A DNA stretch of 64,000 nucleotides from Paractinoplanes rishiriensis (GTDB lineage: Bacteria > Actinomycetota > Actinomycetes > Mycobacteriales > Micromonosporaceae), in the NCBI RefSeq assembly GCF_016862375.1, contig NZ_BOMV01000018.1:1-64000 (forward strand). Direction: 5' to 3'. This document shows positions 18,082-28,695 of this stretch, piece by piece (the first letter of the stretch is position 1; each line of letters opens with the position of its first letter). Both the position numbers and the translations under genes were made by a program. Under the pieces are notes generated by a model. It ran no database searches and was not told where the DNA came from. It worked only from the letters and a program-made list of their open reading frames with translations.

Positions 18082-20066
18082 CCCATCGCGTGCTGATCGT
18101 GGACGACAGCCTCACCGTCCGGATGGACCTGCACGACGCGTTCGCCGCCGACGGATTCGTCACCATCCTGTGCGCGACCGGCGCCGAGGCCCGCACCGCG
18201 TTCGCCGGCGTCGAGTTCGACGCGGCCGTGCTGGACGTGCTGCTGCCCGACGCGGACGGTCTCGACCTGCTCACCGAGCTGCGCAAGTCGCCGGACCGCT
18301 CCGAGGTGGCGATCGTGCTGCTGTCCTCGGAGGACGAGGTGGCCGACCGGCTGGCCGGTCTGCGCACCGGCGCCGACGAGTACGTCGGCAAGCCGTACGA
18401 CGCCGGCTATGTGGTGGCCCGGGTGCGGCAGCTGCTCGGCGACCCGCCCACCCGGACCGACAACCGCACCACGGTGCTGGTGGTCGACGACAGCATGACC
18501 TTCCGCGAGCAGCTGCGCGAGCTGCTCGAGCCGGAGGGGTACGCGGTGCTGACCGCCCCGTCCGGCGAGGAGGGCCTGCGCACGGCCGCCGACCGCCGGC
18601 CGCAGGCGATCATCGTGGACGGCGTGATGCCGGGCATCGACGGCGCCACCGTGATCCGCCGGGTCCGGCTCGACCCGGCGCTGCGCGACATCCCGTGCAT
18701 CCTGATGACCGCGGCCGACGACTACGCCACCGAACTGCAGATGCTCGACGCCGGCGCGGACGCGTTCGTGCGCAAGCAGCAGAACCTGGCGATCGTGCCG
18801 GCCAAGCTCAACGCGGTGCTGCGGCAGAGCTCCGAGCAGCTGCCCATCGAGGTGACCGGCAGCCTGCACGGGCCCAGCAAGGTGCTGGCGCTCACCCCGG
18901 ACCGGGACCGGCTGGCCGACCTGGCCGGGTCGCTGCGCGATGACGGCTACGACGTGGTGCCGGTGGCCGACACCGGCGACGCCCTCGACCTGCTGGCCGA
19001 GCAGCCGGTGGACTGCATCGTGCTGGGCCTGGGCCTGTCCGGCGACATGGGCCGGGACGCCTGCCGCCGGATCAAGGACGTGCCGGTGATCGGCGAGACC
19101 CCGGTGGTGATGACCGGCGAGAACGACGACGACATGCTGGCCTGCCTGGCCGCCGGCGCCGACGACTACGTGCGCTCGGGTGCCGGTGCCGAGGCGCTCC
19201 GGGCGCACGTGCGCACCCAGATCCGGCGCAAGCAGTCGCACGACGAGAGCCGCCGGATCCGCGAGGAGCTGATGCGCCGCGAGCTGGACGCGGCCGAGGA
19301 ACGCTCCGCCCGCCAGCTGGCCGAGACCCGGGCCGCCCTGGTCGAGGAGCTGGAGTGGCGCAACCGGGAGCTGGAGGCGTTCTCCGGCTCGGTGTCGCAC
19401 GACCTGCGCGGCCCGCTCCAGGTGATCAGCAGCTTCGCCGAGGTGATGCTGGACGACGAGGACGAGCCGCTGGGCGTCGAGGCCCGCCGCCGGCTGGCCC
19501 GGATCCAGGCCGCCGCGGTGCGGATGGCCGACCTGGTCGAGTCGCTGCTGATCCTGGCCCGGGCCAGCCGCGGCCAGCTGCGCCGCACCGCGTTCGACCT
19601 GACCGCGACGGCCTGGCAGGTGATCGCCGACGTGGAGGCCCGCGACCCGGAGCACAAGGTGGCGTTCACCGTGCACGAGGGGATGACCGCCGACGCCGAC
19701 GAGGGCCTGGTCCAGGTGATCCTGGAGAACCTGGTGAACAACGCGGTCAAGTTCACCCGCAAGGTCGAGCACGCCACCGTGGAGATCGGACACGACGCCG
19801 AGCGGTACTTCGTCCGGGACAACGGTGCCGGCTTCCCGGCCGGAAAGGCGGGCGAGCTGTTCCGGCCGTTCGCCCGGCTGCACAAGGCCGAGGACTTCCC
19901 GGGCACCGGCATCGGGCTGACCACTGTGCACCGGGCGGTGGAGCGGCACGGCGGCGAGATCTGGGCCGAGGGCGAGGACGGCCGCGGCGCCACCTTCTGG
20001 TTCACGCTGCCGTCCGCCGCGGCGGTGACCGGTGAACGCCGCACCCAGCCCCGCCGCCACGGCTGA
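18078..20066 (+). CDS. REC-REC-pseudoREC hybrid histidine kinase, operon output
   Basis: 662 aa from GTG 18078 (GTGA overlap with cheB). Receiver 1 (1-120; DD at 9-10, Asp53, Lys105), receiver 2 (131-250; Asp137/138, Asp181, Lys233), receiver 3 (~268-385) in which the acidic pair is replaced by LTPD and the phospho-acceptor position is Gly317 (VLGLGLSGD). A coiled coil (~386-432) leads to a HisKA domain with His441 (SVSHDLRGPLQ) and an HATPase domain (NLVNNAVKF, RDNGAGF, GTGIGLT). It has no membrane segment, so it acts in the cytoplasm and is likely fed by CheA through receivers 1 and 2. The downstream partner of His441 is not in this operon. Confidence 0.93.
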   Translation: MTHRVLIVDDSLTVRMDLHDAFAADGFVTILCATGAEARTAFAGVEFDAAVLDVLLPDADGLDLLTELRKSPDRSEVAIVLLSSEDEVADRLAGLRTGADEYVGKPYDAGYVVARVRQLLGDPPTRTDNRTTVLVVDDSMTFREQLRELLEPEGYAVLTAPSGEEGLRTAADRRPQAIIVDGVMPGIDGATVIRRVRLDPALRDIPCILMTAADDYATELQMLDAGADAFVRKQQNLAIVPAKLNAVLRQSSEQLPIEVTGSLHGPSKVLALTPDRDRLADLAGSLRDDGYDVVPVADTGDALDLLAEQPVDCIVLGLGLSGDMGRDACRRIKDVPVIGETPVVMTGENDDDMLACLAAGADDYVRSGAGAEALRAHVRTQIRRKQSHDESRRIREELMRRELDAAEERSARQLAETRAALVEELEWRNRELEAFSGSVSHDLRGPLQVISSFAEVMLDDEDEPLGVEARRRLARIQAAAVRMADLVESLLILARASRGQLRRTAFDLTATAWQVIADVEARDPEHKVAFTVHEGMTADADEGLVQVILENLVNNAVKFTRKVEHATVEIGHDAERYFVRDNGAGFPAGKAGELFRPFARLHKAEDFPGTGIGLTTVHRAVERHGGEIWAEGEDGRGATFWFTLPSAAAVTGERRTQPRRHG

Positions 20067-20068
20067 CC

Positions 20069-22306
20069 TCAGCCGATGTACGCCAGCCCATCGGCGACCA
20101 CGGTCGGGCGGCCCGAGGTGCCGGCCACCACCACGGCCACGGTGTGCTTGCCCGGAGTCAGCGCCCGCACCCACAGCGCCTGCCGGTACTTGGTGCTGCC
20201 CAGCCGGGTGTCGACGGTGGCCACCTTCTTGCCGTCCAGGTAGATGTCGGCCTTGCCGGTCTTGGCGCCGCGGGAGAACAGCAGTGCCGCCGACCGGCCG
20301 GTGAACGTGTAGGTGAGCTTCGCGTTCTTCTTCGTCGCGGCCAGCGCCTTGCCGCCCAGATAGGACGACCCGGACCTGGCCGTCCAGGTGCCGGACCGCT
20401 TCGCGGCGGTCTCGGCCGGCAGGACCGCCTTGCGTTGCACCGTCGCGGTCCGCGCGTTGCCGGCCCAGTCCCGCGCGGCCAGCGTGTAGTTCAGCGCCGG
20501 GCCGGGCCGCACCGTGGTGGCCCAGGAGGTCGCGGTGGCGCCCAGCCCGGCGGCCCGCGGCGAGGTGGCGGCCAGCGCGGAGACCTTGACGTTGTCGGCC
20601 GCCCGGAAGGTCACAGTCAGCGGCACCGACGTGGCGGAGTACGTGCCGCCGCGCAGCACCACCGCGGGCGCACCCGGGAAGGTCGGCGCGGTCGCGTCGC
20701 CGAACACCTTGGCAGCCGCGGTGGTCCCGGTGGCGCCCGAGACGTGCACGGCCCGGACCGCGACGGTGTGCGCACCGGCCGGCACCTTTACCGCGGCCGA
20801 ACGCGCGGTGCCCGGCGCGGTGCCGGCCACCTTGCCGTCCAGCAGCAGGTCGAACCGGGACAGGTTGGCCGACGGCGTGGTCACCGACCAGTTCAGCGTG
20901 GCCACCGTCCGGACGTGGAAGACGCCGTTCGCCAGGGTGCCACCGGTCAGCGGCTTCGCGGCCAGGCCGGACACCACGTTCACCGCGCGGGCCCGGACCA
21001 GCGGCAGCTGGGCGTACAGGTTGTCGCCCGGGCACTCGGTGGCCACTCCGTCACGGTGCCCGGAGATCCGCGGGAAGGTGACCGTCTCGCCGGACGCGAA
21101 CCGGCCCGCCGAGCCGGCCTTGAGCTGGGTGCTGGTGGCCGGGTTGTGGCCGTACGCGCCGAGCCGGGCCGCCGCCAGCTGGGCGACGGTCATCTCGAAC
21201 GCCGCGGCCGACGGGGCCTTGGTGTAGTCGCCGAGCACCGCGACGCCGGCCGAGAACGTGTTGAAGGCGTACGTGTGCGCGCCGACCACCGCCTTGGTGA
21301 CCCCGCCGCGCCGGCCCTCGAACAGCCGGCCGCACTTGTCGACCAGGAAGTTGTAGCCGATGTCGGACCAGCCGTTGCTGTTCACGTGGTACTTCTGGAT
21401 CGCGCGCACGATGGCCGGCGAGTCGGCGCAGGCGTAGTCGTTGGACCCGGCCGTGTGGTGCACGAAGATCACCTTGACCTCGGCGGCCACCGTGATGGCG
21501 TCGGTAACCAGGGTCTCGTCGGCCGACCACTGTGTCCGGGTGGTGTACGCCGGCAGCGGCGTGACCAGCGGCGCGGTCGAGTCCGGCGAGGGCAGCGCGG
21601 TGGTCGGAGCGATGCTGGTGGGCGCCGCCGTGGTCGGCGTCGTGGTCGGCGTCGTCGTCTCCACCACCGGCGGCTCCGGGTCGGAAGGCTCCGGCTCCGG
21701 GACCGATGATTCGGATATTTCTGGCGTGGGGGATTCGTCCGACGCGGCCGGATCCGGCTCGGCACCGCCGCGTCCGCCGGCCCGGCCCGGATCGACCAGG
21801 TCGAGCCGCAGCCCCGCCGGCAACGGCTCGGCAGCACCGCCCGCCTGGATCCGGGCGGACACCCCGTCGGACGGCCCCACCCACATCGGCTCGGTGGCGC
21901 CGCGCCGCCGCCCGCCGCCCTCACTGTCCGAACCCGCTTCGCCGGCTTCGAGGTCGCGCCAGCCGCTCCACTTGCCGGTCCGGGCGCTGCGGGTGCGCAC
22001 CTGCACCGTCCCGGCCGGCGCCGCCTTCGGGTCGTTCCAGGTGATGCCGAGCAGGCTGAACTGCTTGGTGTCGCGCTCCGGCACGTCGAGTTCGGCGGCG
22101 GACGGGTCGGCCGGGGCGATGTCGACCACGTCGAGGCGCGCCCGCACGGCCGGCTTCGGCGGGTTCGGGTCGGGCGCCACGGTGCCCGCACCCTCGGCGA
22201 ACCGGGCCACCGGCGCCGTCGAGGGCCAGGCCAGTACGGCCACCCCGCCGCCCGCGGACAGCACCGCCACGGACACACCCAGACCGATTCCTGCCCGACG
22301 CCGCAC
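20069..22306 (-). CDS. secreted PGRP/amidase_2 N-acetylmuramoyl-L-alanine amidase
   Basis: 745 aa from GTG 22306 with AGGGGG upstream. Signal/anchor helix (~7-28), a ~170-residue N-terminal region, a Thr/Pro-rich linker (~205-250), then a PGRP-type amidase domain (~265-455) with zinc ligands visible in VIFVHHTAG and SGHRDGVATECPG and a catalytic-type Tyr in GYNFLVDKCGRLFEGR. The C-terminal ~280 residues form Ig-like and lectin-like modules (LDGKVAG, YLDGKKVATVDTRLGSTKYR). It should cleave the MurNAc-L-Ala bond. Only 2 bp separate its stop from the convergent hybrid kinase gene. Confidence 0.92.
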   Translation of the reverse strand: MRRRAGIGLGVSVAVLSAGGGVAVLAWPSTAPVARFAEGAGTVAPDPNPPKPAVRARLDVVDIAPADPSAAELDVPERDTKQFSLLGITWNDPKAAPAGTVQVRTRSARTGKWSGWRDLEAGEAGSDSEGGGRRRGATEPMWVGPSDGVSARIQAGGAAEPLPAGLRLDLVDPGRAGGRGGAEPDPAASDESPTPEISESSVPEPEPSDPEPPVVETTTPTTTPTTAAPTSIAPTTALPSPDSTAPLVTPLPAYTTRTQWSADETLVTDAITVAAEVKVIFVHHTAGSNDYACADSPAIVRAIQKYHVNSNGWSDIGYNFLVDKCGRLFEGRRGGVTKAVVGAHTYAFNTFSAGVAVLGDYTKAPSAAAFEMTVAQLAAARLGAYGHNPATSTQLKAGSAGRFASGETVTFPRISGHRDGVATECPGDNLYAQLPLVRARAVNVVSGLAAKPLTGGTLANGVFHVRTVATLNWSVTTPSANLSRFDLLLDGKVAGTAPGTARSAAVKVPAGAHTVAVRAVHVSGATGTTAAAKVFGDATAPTFPGAPAVVLRGGTYSATSVPLTVTFRAADNVKVSALAATSPRAAGLGATATSWATTVRPGPALNYTLAARDWAGNARTATVQRKAVLPAETAAKRSGTWTARSGSSYLGGKALAATKKNAKLTYTFTGRSAALLFSRGAKTGKADIYLDGKKVATVDTRLGSTKYRQALWVRALTPGKHTVAVVVAGTSGRPTVVADGLAYIG

Positions 22307-22348
22307 ACCGACCCCCTCATCGACGCGCGAAGGGTAGCGGGAAGTGGA

Positions 22349-22978
22349 TCAGGAAGCCATTCCGAACCACGGCCGGCACGCATCGAAGCCGTCCACCGTC
22401 ACCTCGGCACCCGGCCATCGATCGGCGGTAAGCCGCAAATGCTGCAACTCCACCACGTCGCCGCCGGTGTCGACGATCCGGCTGCGCCCGTTGTCGAGGT
22501 AGCCGATCCGCCGGGACACGCCGAGCGAGGCCGCGTTCGCGAGGGTGGCCGAACTGACCGCCGCGACCGCACCGAGGTGGTCGAACGCGAGCCCGAGCGC
22601 CGCGGTGCGCATCGCCACCCCGAGGCCCCGGCCGCGCGCCGCCGGCACCAGCCAGGAGGCCGAGTCCACGGTGCGCAGCGCCGGAAAGTTCGCACCCTCG
22701 AGCGTCTGCACCCCGATCGGCTCGCCGCCGGCCGACACCACCAGGTGCAGCACCCAGGACGCCGGGTCCCAGGTGCCGAGCGCCTTCCAGTAGCCCATGC
22801 AGAACAGCCGCCGCTCGTTCTCGGCAAAGCTCTGCGACGCGAACATCGCCAGCCGCGGATCGTGCCCCACGTCGCCGGGCAGCACCGCACACAGCTGCGG
22901 GAGGTCGGCCTCCCGCATGGCCCGCAGCGTAACGTCGCGGTGCCGTAGCCGGAGGTCGAACAGAGGCCAGGATTCCAT
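22349..22978 (-). CDS. GNAT-family N-acetyltransferase
   Basis: 209 aa from ATG 22978 (MESWPLFDLRLRHRDVTLR); a start 21 codons further up exists but would cross the divergent promoter. RimJ/RimL-like GNAT plan: VTLRAMREADLPQL strand-helix, GWWK-like acetyl-CoA region with VPAARGRGLGVAMRTAAL as the pyrophosphate loop (R-G-x-G-x-A variant), and a C-terminal RIGYLDNGRSR strand. Acceptor unknown. It is divergent from the small ABM gene 28 bp away. Confidence 0.85.
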   Translation of the reverse strand: MESWPLFDLRLRHRDVTLRAMREADLPQLCAVLPGDVGHDPRLAMFASQSFAENERRLFCMGYWKALGTWDPASWVLHLVVSAGGEPIGVQTLEGANFPALRTVDSASWLVPAARGRGLGVAMRTAALGLAFDHLGAVAAVSSATLANAASLGVSRRIGYLDNGRSRIVDTGGDVVELQHLRLTADRWPGAEVTVDGFDACRPWFGMAS

Positions 22979-23006
22979 GGCCGTATTAGCGCATAGACTC
23001 GGCCGG

Positions 23007-23312
23007 GTGATTGCCAGAATGTGGCGCGGCTGGGTCGCCACCGAGCGGGCCGCCGCCTATGTGGAGTACATCAACGGCACCGGGATGGCGGAATACCGCG
23101 CCACGCCCGGCAACGTCGACGCCCAGATGTGGACCCGGGATCTGGGGGACGGGCGCACCGAGGTCATCACCGTGAGCTGGTGGACCGACCTCGAGATGAT
23201 CAAGGGCTTTGCCGGGGACGACATCTCGCGGGCGGTGTTCTATCCGTCGGACGACGCGTTCCTGGTGGACCGGGAGACGACGGTGTCGCACTTCGAGGTC
23301 GCCGGCCGCTGA
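23007..23312 (+). CDS. small ABM/dimeric alpha-beta barrel protein
   Basis: 101 aa from GTG 23007 (or ATG 23019, 97 aa). The strand-helix-strand pattern (MWRGWVATERAAAYVEYIN, VDAQMWTRDLGDGRTEVITVSWW, DLEMIKGFAG, TVSHFEV) matches the antibiotic biosynthesis monooxygenase-like ferredoxin fold. Such small proteins act as dimers; many have no known substrate and some bind haem. The gene ends 21 bp before the convergent ABC permease gene. Confidence 0.8.
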   Translation: MIARMWRGWVATERAAAYVEYINGTGMAEYRATPGNVDAQMWTRDLGDGRTEVITVSWWTDLEMIKGFAGDDISRAVFYPSDDAFLVDRETTVSHFEVAGR

Positions 23313-23333
23313 GCCGGCGACCTCGCCGCCTCC

Positions 23334-25867
23334 CTACTCGGTGCCGAGGGCGACCACCGGGCTCACCTTCGCCGCCTTGCGGGCCGGCAGCACCCCGGCC
23401 GCCGCGGTCAGCAGCACCAGGATCGCGAAGACCAGCGCGAGCTGGCCGACCGGCAGGGTGAGCGGCGCGTTCACGCCCAGTGCCCGCACCGCCAGCCAGG
23501 CGTACGGGACGCCGAGCAGCAGACCGATGGCCGCGCCGATCACGCCGTACAGCGCGGACTCGGTGGTCAGCATGAGCCGCAAGCCGCCGCGGGACATGCC
23601 GACGGCCCGCAGCAGCCCGGACTCGCGGGCCCGCTCCACCACCGACAGCGCCGTGGTGGTGCCGACGCCGACCACCGCGATCAGCACGGTGAGCCCGATC
23701 AGGCCGAGCGCGATGGCCAGCAGGATGGTCAGCGCGGTGTCCAGTTCGTCGCGCTGGTCGGCCAGCACCTCGACCGCCCACCGGCCGCCGGTCTTCGCCG
23801 CCGCCTGGATCAGCGCCGTGCGGCCGTCGGCCCGGCCGCGCTCACCGCTGCCGGTGGCGTCGGCCAGCAGACCGGCGTATTCGGATCCCGCGCCGAGCTT
23901 GGTCAGGTCGGACGGGTCGAGCACGGCCGCCGAGCCGAGCGGTGCCGAGTCGGGCAGCTGCGCCGCCACGGTCAGCCGTACGCTGCGGCCCTCGCGATTC
24001 AGCGTGACCTGGTCGCCGGTCTTCAGGCCGGTGACGTCGGCGGCGTAGCCGGAGATGACCATCCGCCCGGGGCCGAGGTCGCCCAGCGAGCCGGTGGTGA
24101 CGTCCAGCGAGCGCAGCCGAGGCACCGCATTCACCGCCAGGTCGTTGACGTCGAGCGGGCTGCCGGAGCCGGGGAAGCCGACCTGCAGGCGGCGGTACGG
24201 TGCCACGTTCGTCAGCTCCGGCCGGCCGCGCAGCTGCTCGGCGACGCTCGCCGGAATGAGGCGCTCGGAGTCCTGCGCGGTGAGCTCGTAGTCGGCCGGC
24301 GCCGACGACGCCGACTCGCGCTCGGCCAGCATCCGGATCGACGCGCCGCCGACCAGCGTGCCGGCGATCAGCGTGACGCCCAGCGCCACCACCACCGACA
24401 CCGCGGCGGCCCGGCGCGGCGCGCCGCCCACTCCCCCGGCGGCCAGCCGGCCGACCGCGCCGGACCGCCGGATCGGCGCGCCCAGCGCGGCCAGCACCGG
24501 CCCGACCAGCACCGGCCCGAGCGCGATCAGGGCCAGGAACGCGACCCCGCCGGAGGCGACCACGGCGAAGAGGTTGACGGCCGGGTCGTAGTCCTTGGCG
24601 TCGCGGGCCGGCAGGTGGGTGAGTACGTAGCCGGCGAGCGTGCCGGCGGCGAGCACCAGCAGCACGCCGAACGCCCAGCGCAGGCCGCCGATGTCCCGGC
24701 GGCTGCCGGTCACCGCGGCGCCGCGCAGCGCCTCCAGCGGCGACACCCGAGCGGCCGAGAACGCCGGCGCCAGCACGGCCACCGTGGTGATGAACACGGC
24801 CAGCAGCACGGTGCCGAGCGCGGCCGCCACCGGCAGGCCGGGCGACGCGATCCGCGGGCCGAACGCGGCCACCAGCGGCGGCAGCGCGTGGCCGGTGCCG
24901 AGCGCCAGCAGCACCCCGGCGGTGCCGGCGACCAGGCCGGTGAGCGCGCCCTCGGCGGCCAGCGACCAGCGCAGCGCGCCCCGGCCGGCGCCGACCGCGC
25001 GCAGCAGGGCGAGCTGGCGCATCCGCTGGGCGAAGACGATCCGGAAGGTGGACGCGGCGACCAGGCCGGCGGCGATCACCGCGATCGCCACGAACATGGC
25101 GATCACCAGGAACACCTCGTCGACCTCCTCCGCCTTGGCCCGGGCCTCGTCGAGCCGCACGTCCGATCCGTACGCCACCCGGGGTTGATCTTCGGTTTTG
25201 ACGCCGGACGCCGCGATCAGCGCCTCGATCCGGTCGCGCACCGCCTCCCGGTCGGCACCCGGTGCCAGCCGCACATCGATCTGGAGCAGGTCATCCGTGC
25301 CGGTCATCGCCGCGACGGCCGGCTGTGGGGCGTACGCCTGAAAGCCGTGATCCGCAGCCGCGGTGACCACGCCGACCACCGTGAGTGGCACCGGCTCGAT
25401 CGGTTTGCCCTGCTCGTCGAAGCGGAACGCGACCTCGGCCCGGGTGCCGACCGGCAGCGCGAGCCGCTCGGCGGTCCGCGTCGTCACCGCGATCTCGCCG
25501 GTACCGGTGGGCAGGCGGCCCGAGCTGAGCCTGCTGAGCGCCAGCGGCCCGGTGCCGGAGTCGCCGGTCACCTGGAGAAACTCGTTGCCGAGCTGACCGC
25601 CGGCCTCGGTGCGCCCGGCCGTCTCGGCCACCCCGGGGAGCTTGCCGATCGCGGCCAGGTCCTTGCCGGTGACCGCGCCCTCGCCGACCACCAGATCGAC
25701 CGCCGCGGGCGTGCCGCTGAGGCCGTTGAGCAGACTGCGGGTGGTGATCTCCTGGGCCAGCACGGTGGCGTAGACGACGTACGAGACCACCAGCACCGCC
25801 AGGCCGGTGAGCAGCAGGCGGGCCGGTCGCCGCCCGATCCCGCCGAGCTGGGTGCGCAGCACCGCCC

Positions 25868-25871
<4 letters not shown>
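23334..25871 (-). CDS. FtsX-type ABC transporter permease (large, two FtsX domains)
   Basis: 845 aa from GTG 25871, which overlaps the ATPase stop (GTGA). It has the 10-helix plan: an N-terminal helix, an extracytoplasmic domain (~40-230), three helices of FtsX domain 1, a central pair, a second extracytoplasmic domain (~480-690) and three helices of FtsX domain 2 ending in LPARKAAKVSPVVALGTE. RARESGLLRAVGMSRGGLR is the conserved coupling loop. Probable role: export or resistance toward peptide or lipid substrates. The frame is open beyond 25871 but that part is antisense-like shadow over the ATPase. Confidence 0.92.
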
Positions 25872-26632
<761 letters not shown>

Positions 26633-26748
26633 GTTCGCTCCTTCGTTGTGGTCGCGCCGAGTCTCCGGCCTGCCGCCCGGCCGGCACATCCGCCGCCAGC
26701 CGGGCACGCGAGCCGCGCCGGATCTGTCTTTCGGCCGATGGGACCCTC

Positions 26749-27948
26749 GTGACCAGCAACTACGCTGGGTACGCGATGCAGAACAACCTCGTACTCCGCC
26801 GCCTCGCCCAGTTCGGCGCGCTCGGCATCATGGCCGCGCTGGGCCTGTTCGACGTGGCCGCCGGCCGGATGCTCAACACCGACGCCGAGGCCCTCGGACT
26901 CTTGCGCATCGTGCTGGCGATCGCGGCGGCCGGGGTCTGGCTGCCCCGTTACCAGCAGGGTTCGACCACCCTGCCCAAGGTCGCGGTGGCGCTCGGTGTG
27001 GTGTCGCTGCTGGTGACCGCGGGCGCCGCGGTGCCGTTCGGGTCCAGCGGCAGCTGGGGCCTGGCCGAGTCGCTGGCCCTGCTCGGGGTGCTGTTCGTGG
27101 TGGCACGCCGGGCCGCGCCGGGCTGGGCGGTCGCCGCCGTGATCAGCGTGGGCGCCGCGGTCAGCTTCCTGCCGCTGCGCGGCGGCCAGTCGGCCGAGTT
27201 CGTGATCTTCGGGCTGATCCAGGCGCTGGCCGGCGCCGCGGCCATCGGCGCGGGGATCTACCTGCGCATGGTGGCGGGCGAAAGACAAAGAGCAGTTGAT
27301 GCCGTACGCGCCGAGCAGCGCGCCGAATTCGCCCGCGACCTGCACGACTTCATCGCGCACCACGTGACCGGCATCGTGGTGCAGGCACAGGGCGCCAAGT
27401 TCATCGCCGAGCAGGACCCGCAGCGGGTGCTGCTGGCCCTCGAGCAGATCGAGCAGGCCGGCGCCGAGACGATGGCGTCGATGCGGCGGATGGTGGGCGT
27501 GCTGCGCGACCCGGAGTCCAAGCCGGACGCCCCGCTGGCGCCGGTCGCCGGGGTCTCCGACCTGGCCACACTCACCGAGCAGTTCACCGCGGCCGGCGGC
27601 CCGCTGGCCCGGCTGCACGTGGACGGCGAGATCGACGGCCTGCCGGTGGAGGTGTCCACCTCGGCCTACCGGGTGGTGATGGAGGCACTCACCAACATCC
27701 GGCAGCACGCCGGCGGCGCCAGCGTGGCCGACGTGTGGGTGCGGCGCACGCCCGAGTGGCTGCTGGTGCGGGTGGCGAACGACGGTGCGGCGCGGCCCGC
27801 CGGCACCCGGGACCGCACCGGGTACGGTCTCGTGGGTCTCACCGAACGCGTCCGCGCGGTCGGCGGCCGGCTCACCGCCGGTCCCGGCATCGAGGGCGGC
27901 TGGGTGGTCGACGCCGCGTTTCCGATCAAGCTGAAGGTGGACCAGTGA
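26749..27948 (+). CDS. NarL-family sensor histidine kinase
   Basis: 399 aa from GTG 26749; ATG 26776 is an alternative. Residues ~20-185 carry six to seven hydrophobic segments, an embedded membrane sensor with little outside the bilayer. A HisKA_3 dimerisation domain follows (ARDLHDFIAHHVTGIVVQAQ, phospho-His in LHD) and an HATPase domain (ALTNIRQHAGGA, VANDGA, TGYGLVGLTERV). It should phosphorylate the response regulator whose start overlaps its stop, and probably controls the divergent ABC exporter. Confidence 0.93.
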   Translation: MTSNYAGYAMQNNLVLRRLAQFGALGIMAALGLFDVAAGRMLNTDAEALGLLRIVLAIAAAGVWLPRYQQGSTTLPKVAVALGVVSLLVTAGAAVPFGSSGSWGLAESLALLGVLFVVARRAAPGWAVAAVISVGAAVSFLPLRGGQSAEFVIFGLIQALAGAAAIGAGIYLRMVAGERQRAVDAVRAEQRAEFARDLHDFIAHHVTGIVVQAQGAKFIAEQDPQRVLLALEQIEQAGAETMASMRRMVGVLRDPESKPDAPLAPVAGVSDLATLTEQFTAAGGPLARLHVDGEIDGLPVEVSTSAYRVVMEALTNIRQHAGGASVADVWVRRTPEWLLVRVANDGAARPAGTRDRTGYGLVGLTERVRAVGGRLTAGPGIEGGWVVDAAFPIKLKVDQ

Positions 27949-28583
27949 TCCGGGTTCTGATCGCCGACGACCAGGCGATGGTCCGCACCGGCTTCGGCAT
28001 GATCATCGGCGCACAGCCGGACATGGAGGTGGTCGGCGAGGCCGCCGACGGCGTCGAGGCGGTGGCGCTGGCCCGGCGGATCCGGCCCGACGTGGCGCTG
28101 TTCGACATCCGGATGCCCAAGATGGACGGGCTCGAGGCGCTGCGCCTGCTGGCCGGCCCCGGCGTCGCCGACCCGGTCAAGGTGGTCGTGGTGACCACGT
28201 TCGACCTGGACGAGTACGTGCACCAGGCGCTGCGCAACGGCGCGGCCGGCTTCCTGCTCAAGGACTCCGGCCCGGCACTGCTGGTCGAGGCGGTGCGCGC
28301 CGCCGTCTCGGGCGACGCACTGATCAGCCCGTCGATCACCGTACGGCTGCTCGAACACCTCAGCCCACCCGCACCCGCAGGCGACGACGGTGGCCTCTCC
28401 CCGCGCGAGCTCGATGTGGTGAAGCTCGCGGCACGCGGGCTCACCAACGCCGAGATCGCCGCCGAACTGTTCATCTCAATCGGCACGGTGAAGACCCACC
28501 TGGGCAGCGTGCAGACCAAGCTGAACGCCCGGAACCGGGTCGAGATCGCGGCCTGGGCCTGGGAACGCCGCCTGGTCAGCTGA
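27945..28583 (+). CDS. NarL/LuxR-type response regulator
   Basis: 212 aa from GTG 27945 (GTGA overlap with the kinase). Receiver domain 1-120 (IADDQAMVR, ALFDIRMPKMDGLEAL phospho-acceptor Asp, LLKDSG Lys), linker, then a LuxR-type helix-turn-helix (~148-205; LSPRELDVVKLAARGLTNAEIA, GTVKTHLGSV). This is a canonical cognate partner of the upstream HisKA_3 kinase. Likely target: the intergenic region ahead of the divergent ABC operon. Confidence 0.95.
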   Translation: MIRVLIADDQAMVRTGFGMIIGAQPDMEVVGEAADGVEAVALARRIRPDVALFDIRMPKMDGLEALRLLAGPGVADPVKVVVVTTFDLDEYVHQALRNGAAGFLLKDSGPALLVEAVRAAVSGDALISPSITVRLLEHLSPPAPAGDDGGLSPRELDVVKLAARGLTNAEIAAELFISIGTVKTHLGSVQTKLNARNRVEIAAWAWERRLVS

Positions 28584-28695
28584 ACCCGGCGCCCTGCTAT
28601 TGCCCGCCGCCCCTCGGACGGTTCGCGCCGGCCGGGGCCGCAGGTCGGCGTTCTCCTGTCCTCCGTGGAGTGACGGCTCGGCGGCTACCGGCGGT

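Noticed and set aside
17970..21035. 1021-residue reverse-strand frame across the hybrid-kinase gene
   Set aside because: It is an antisense shadow with His/Gly/Arg-biased composition; the forward strand has full REC, HisKA and HATPase domains.
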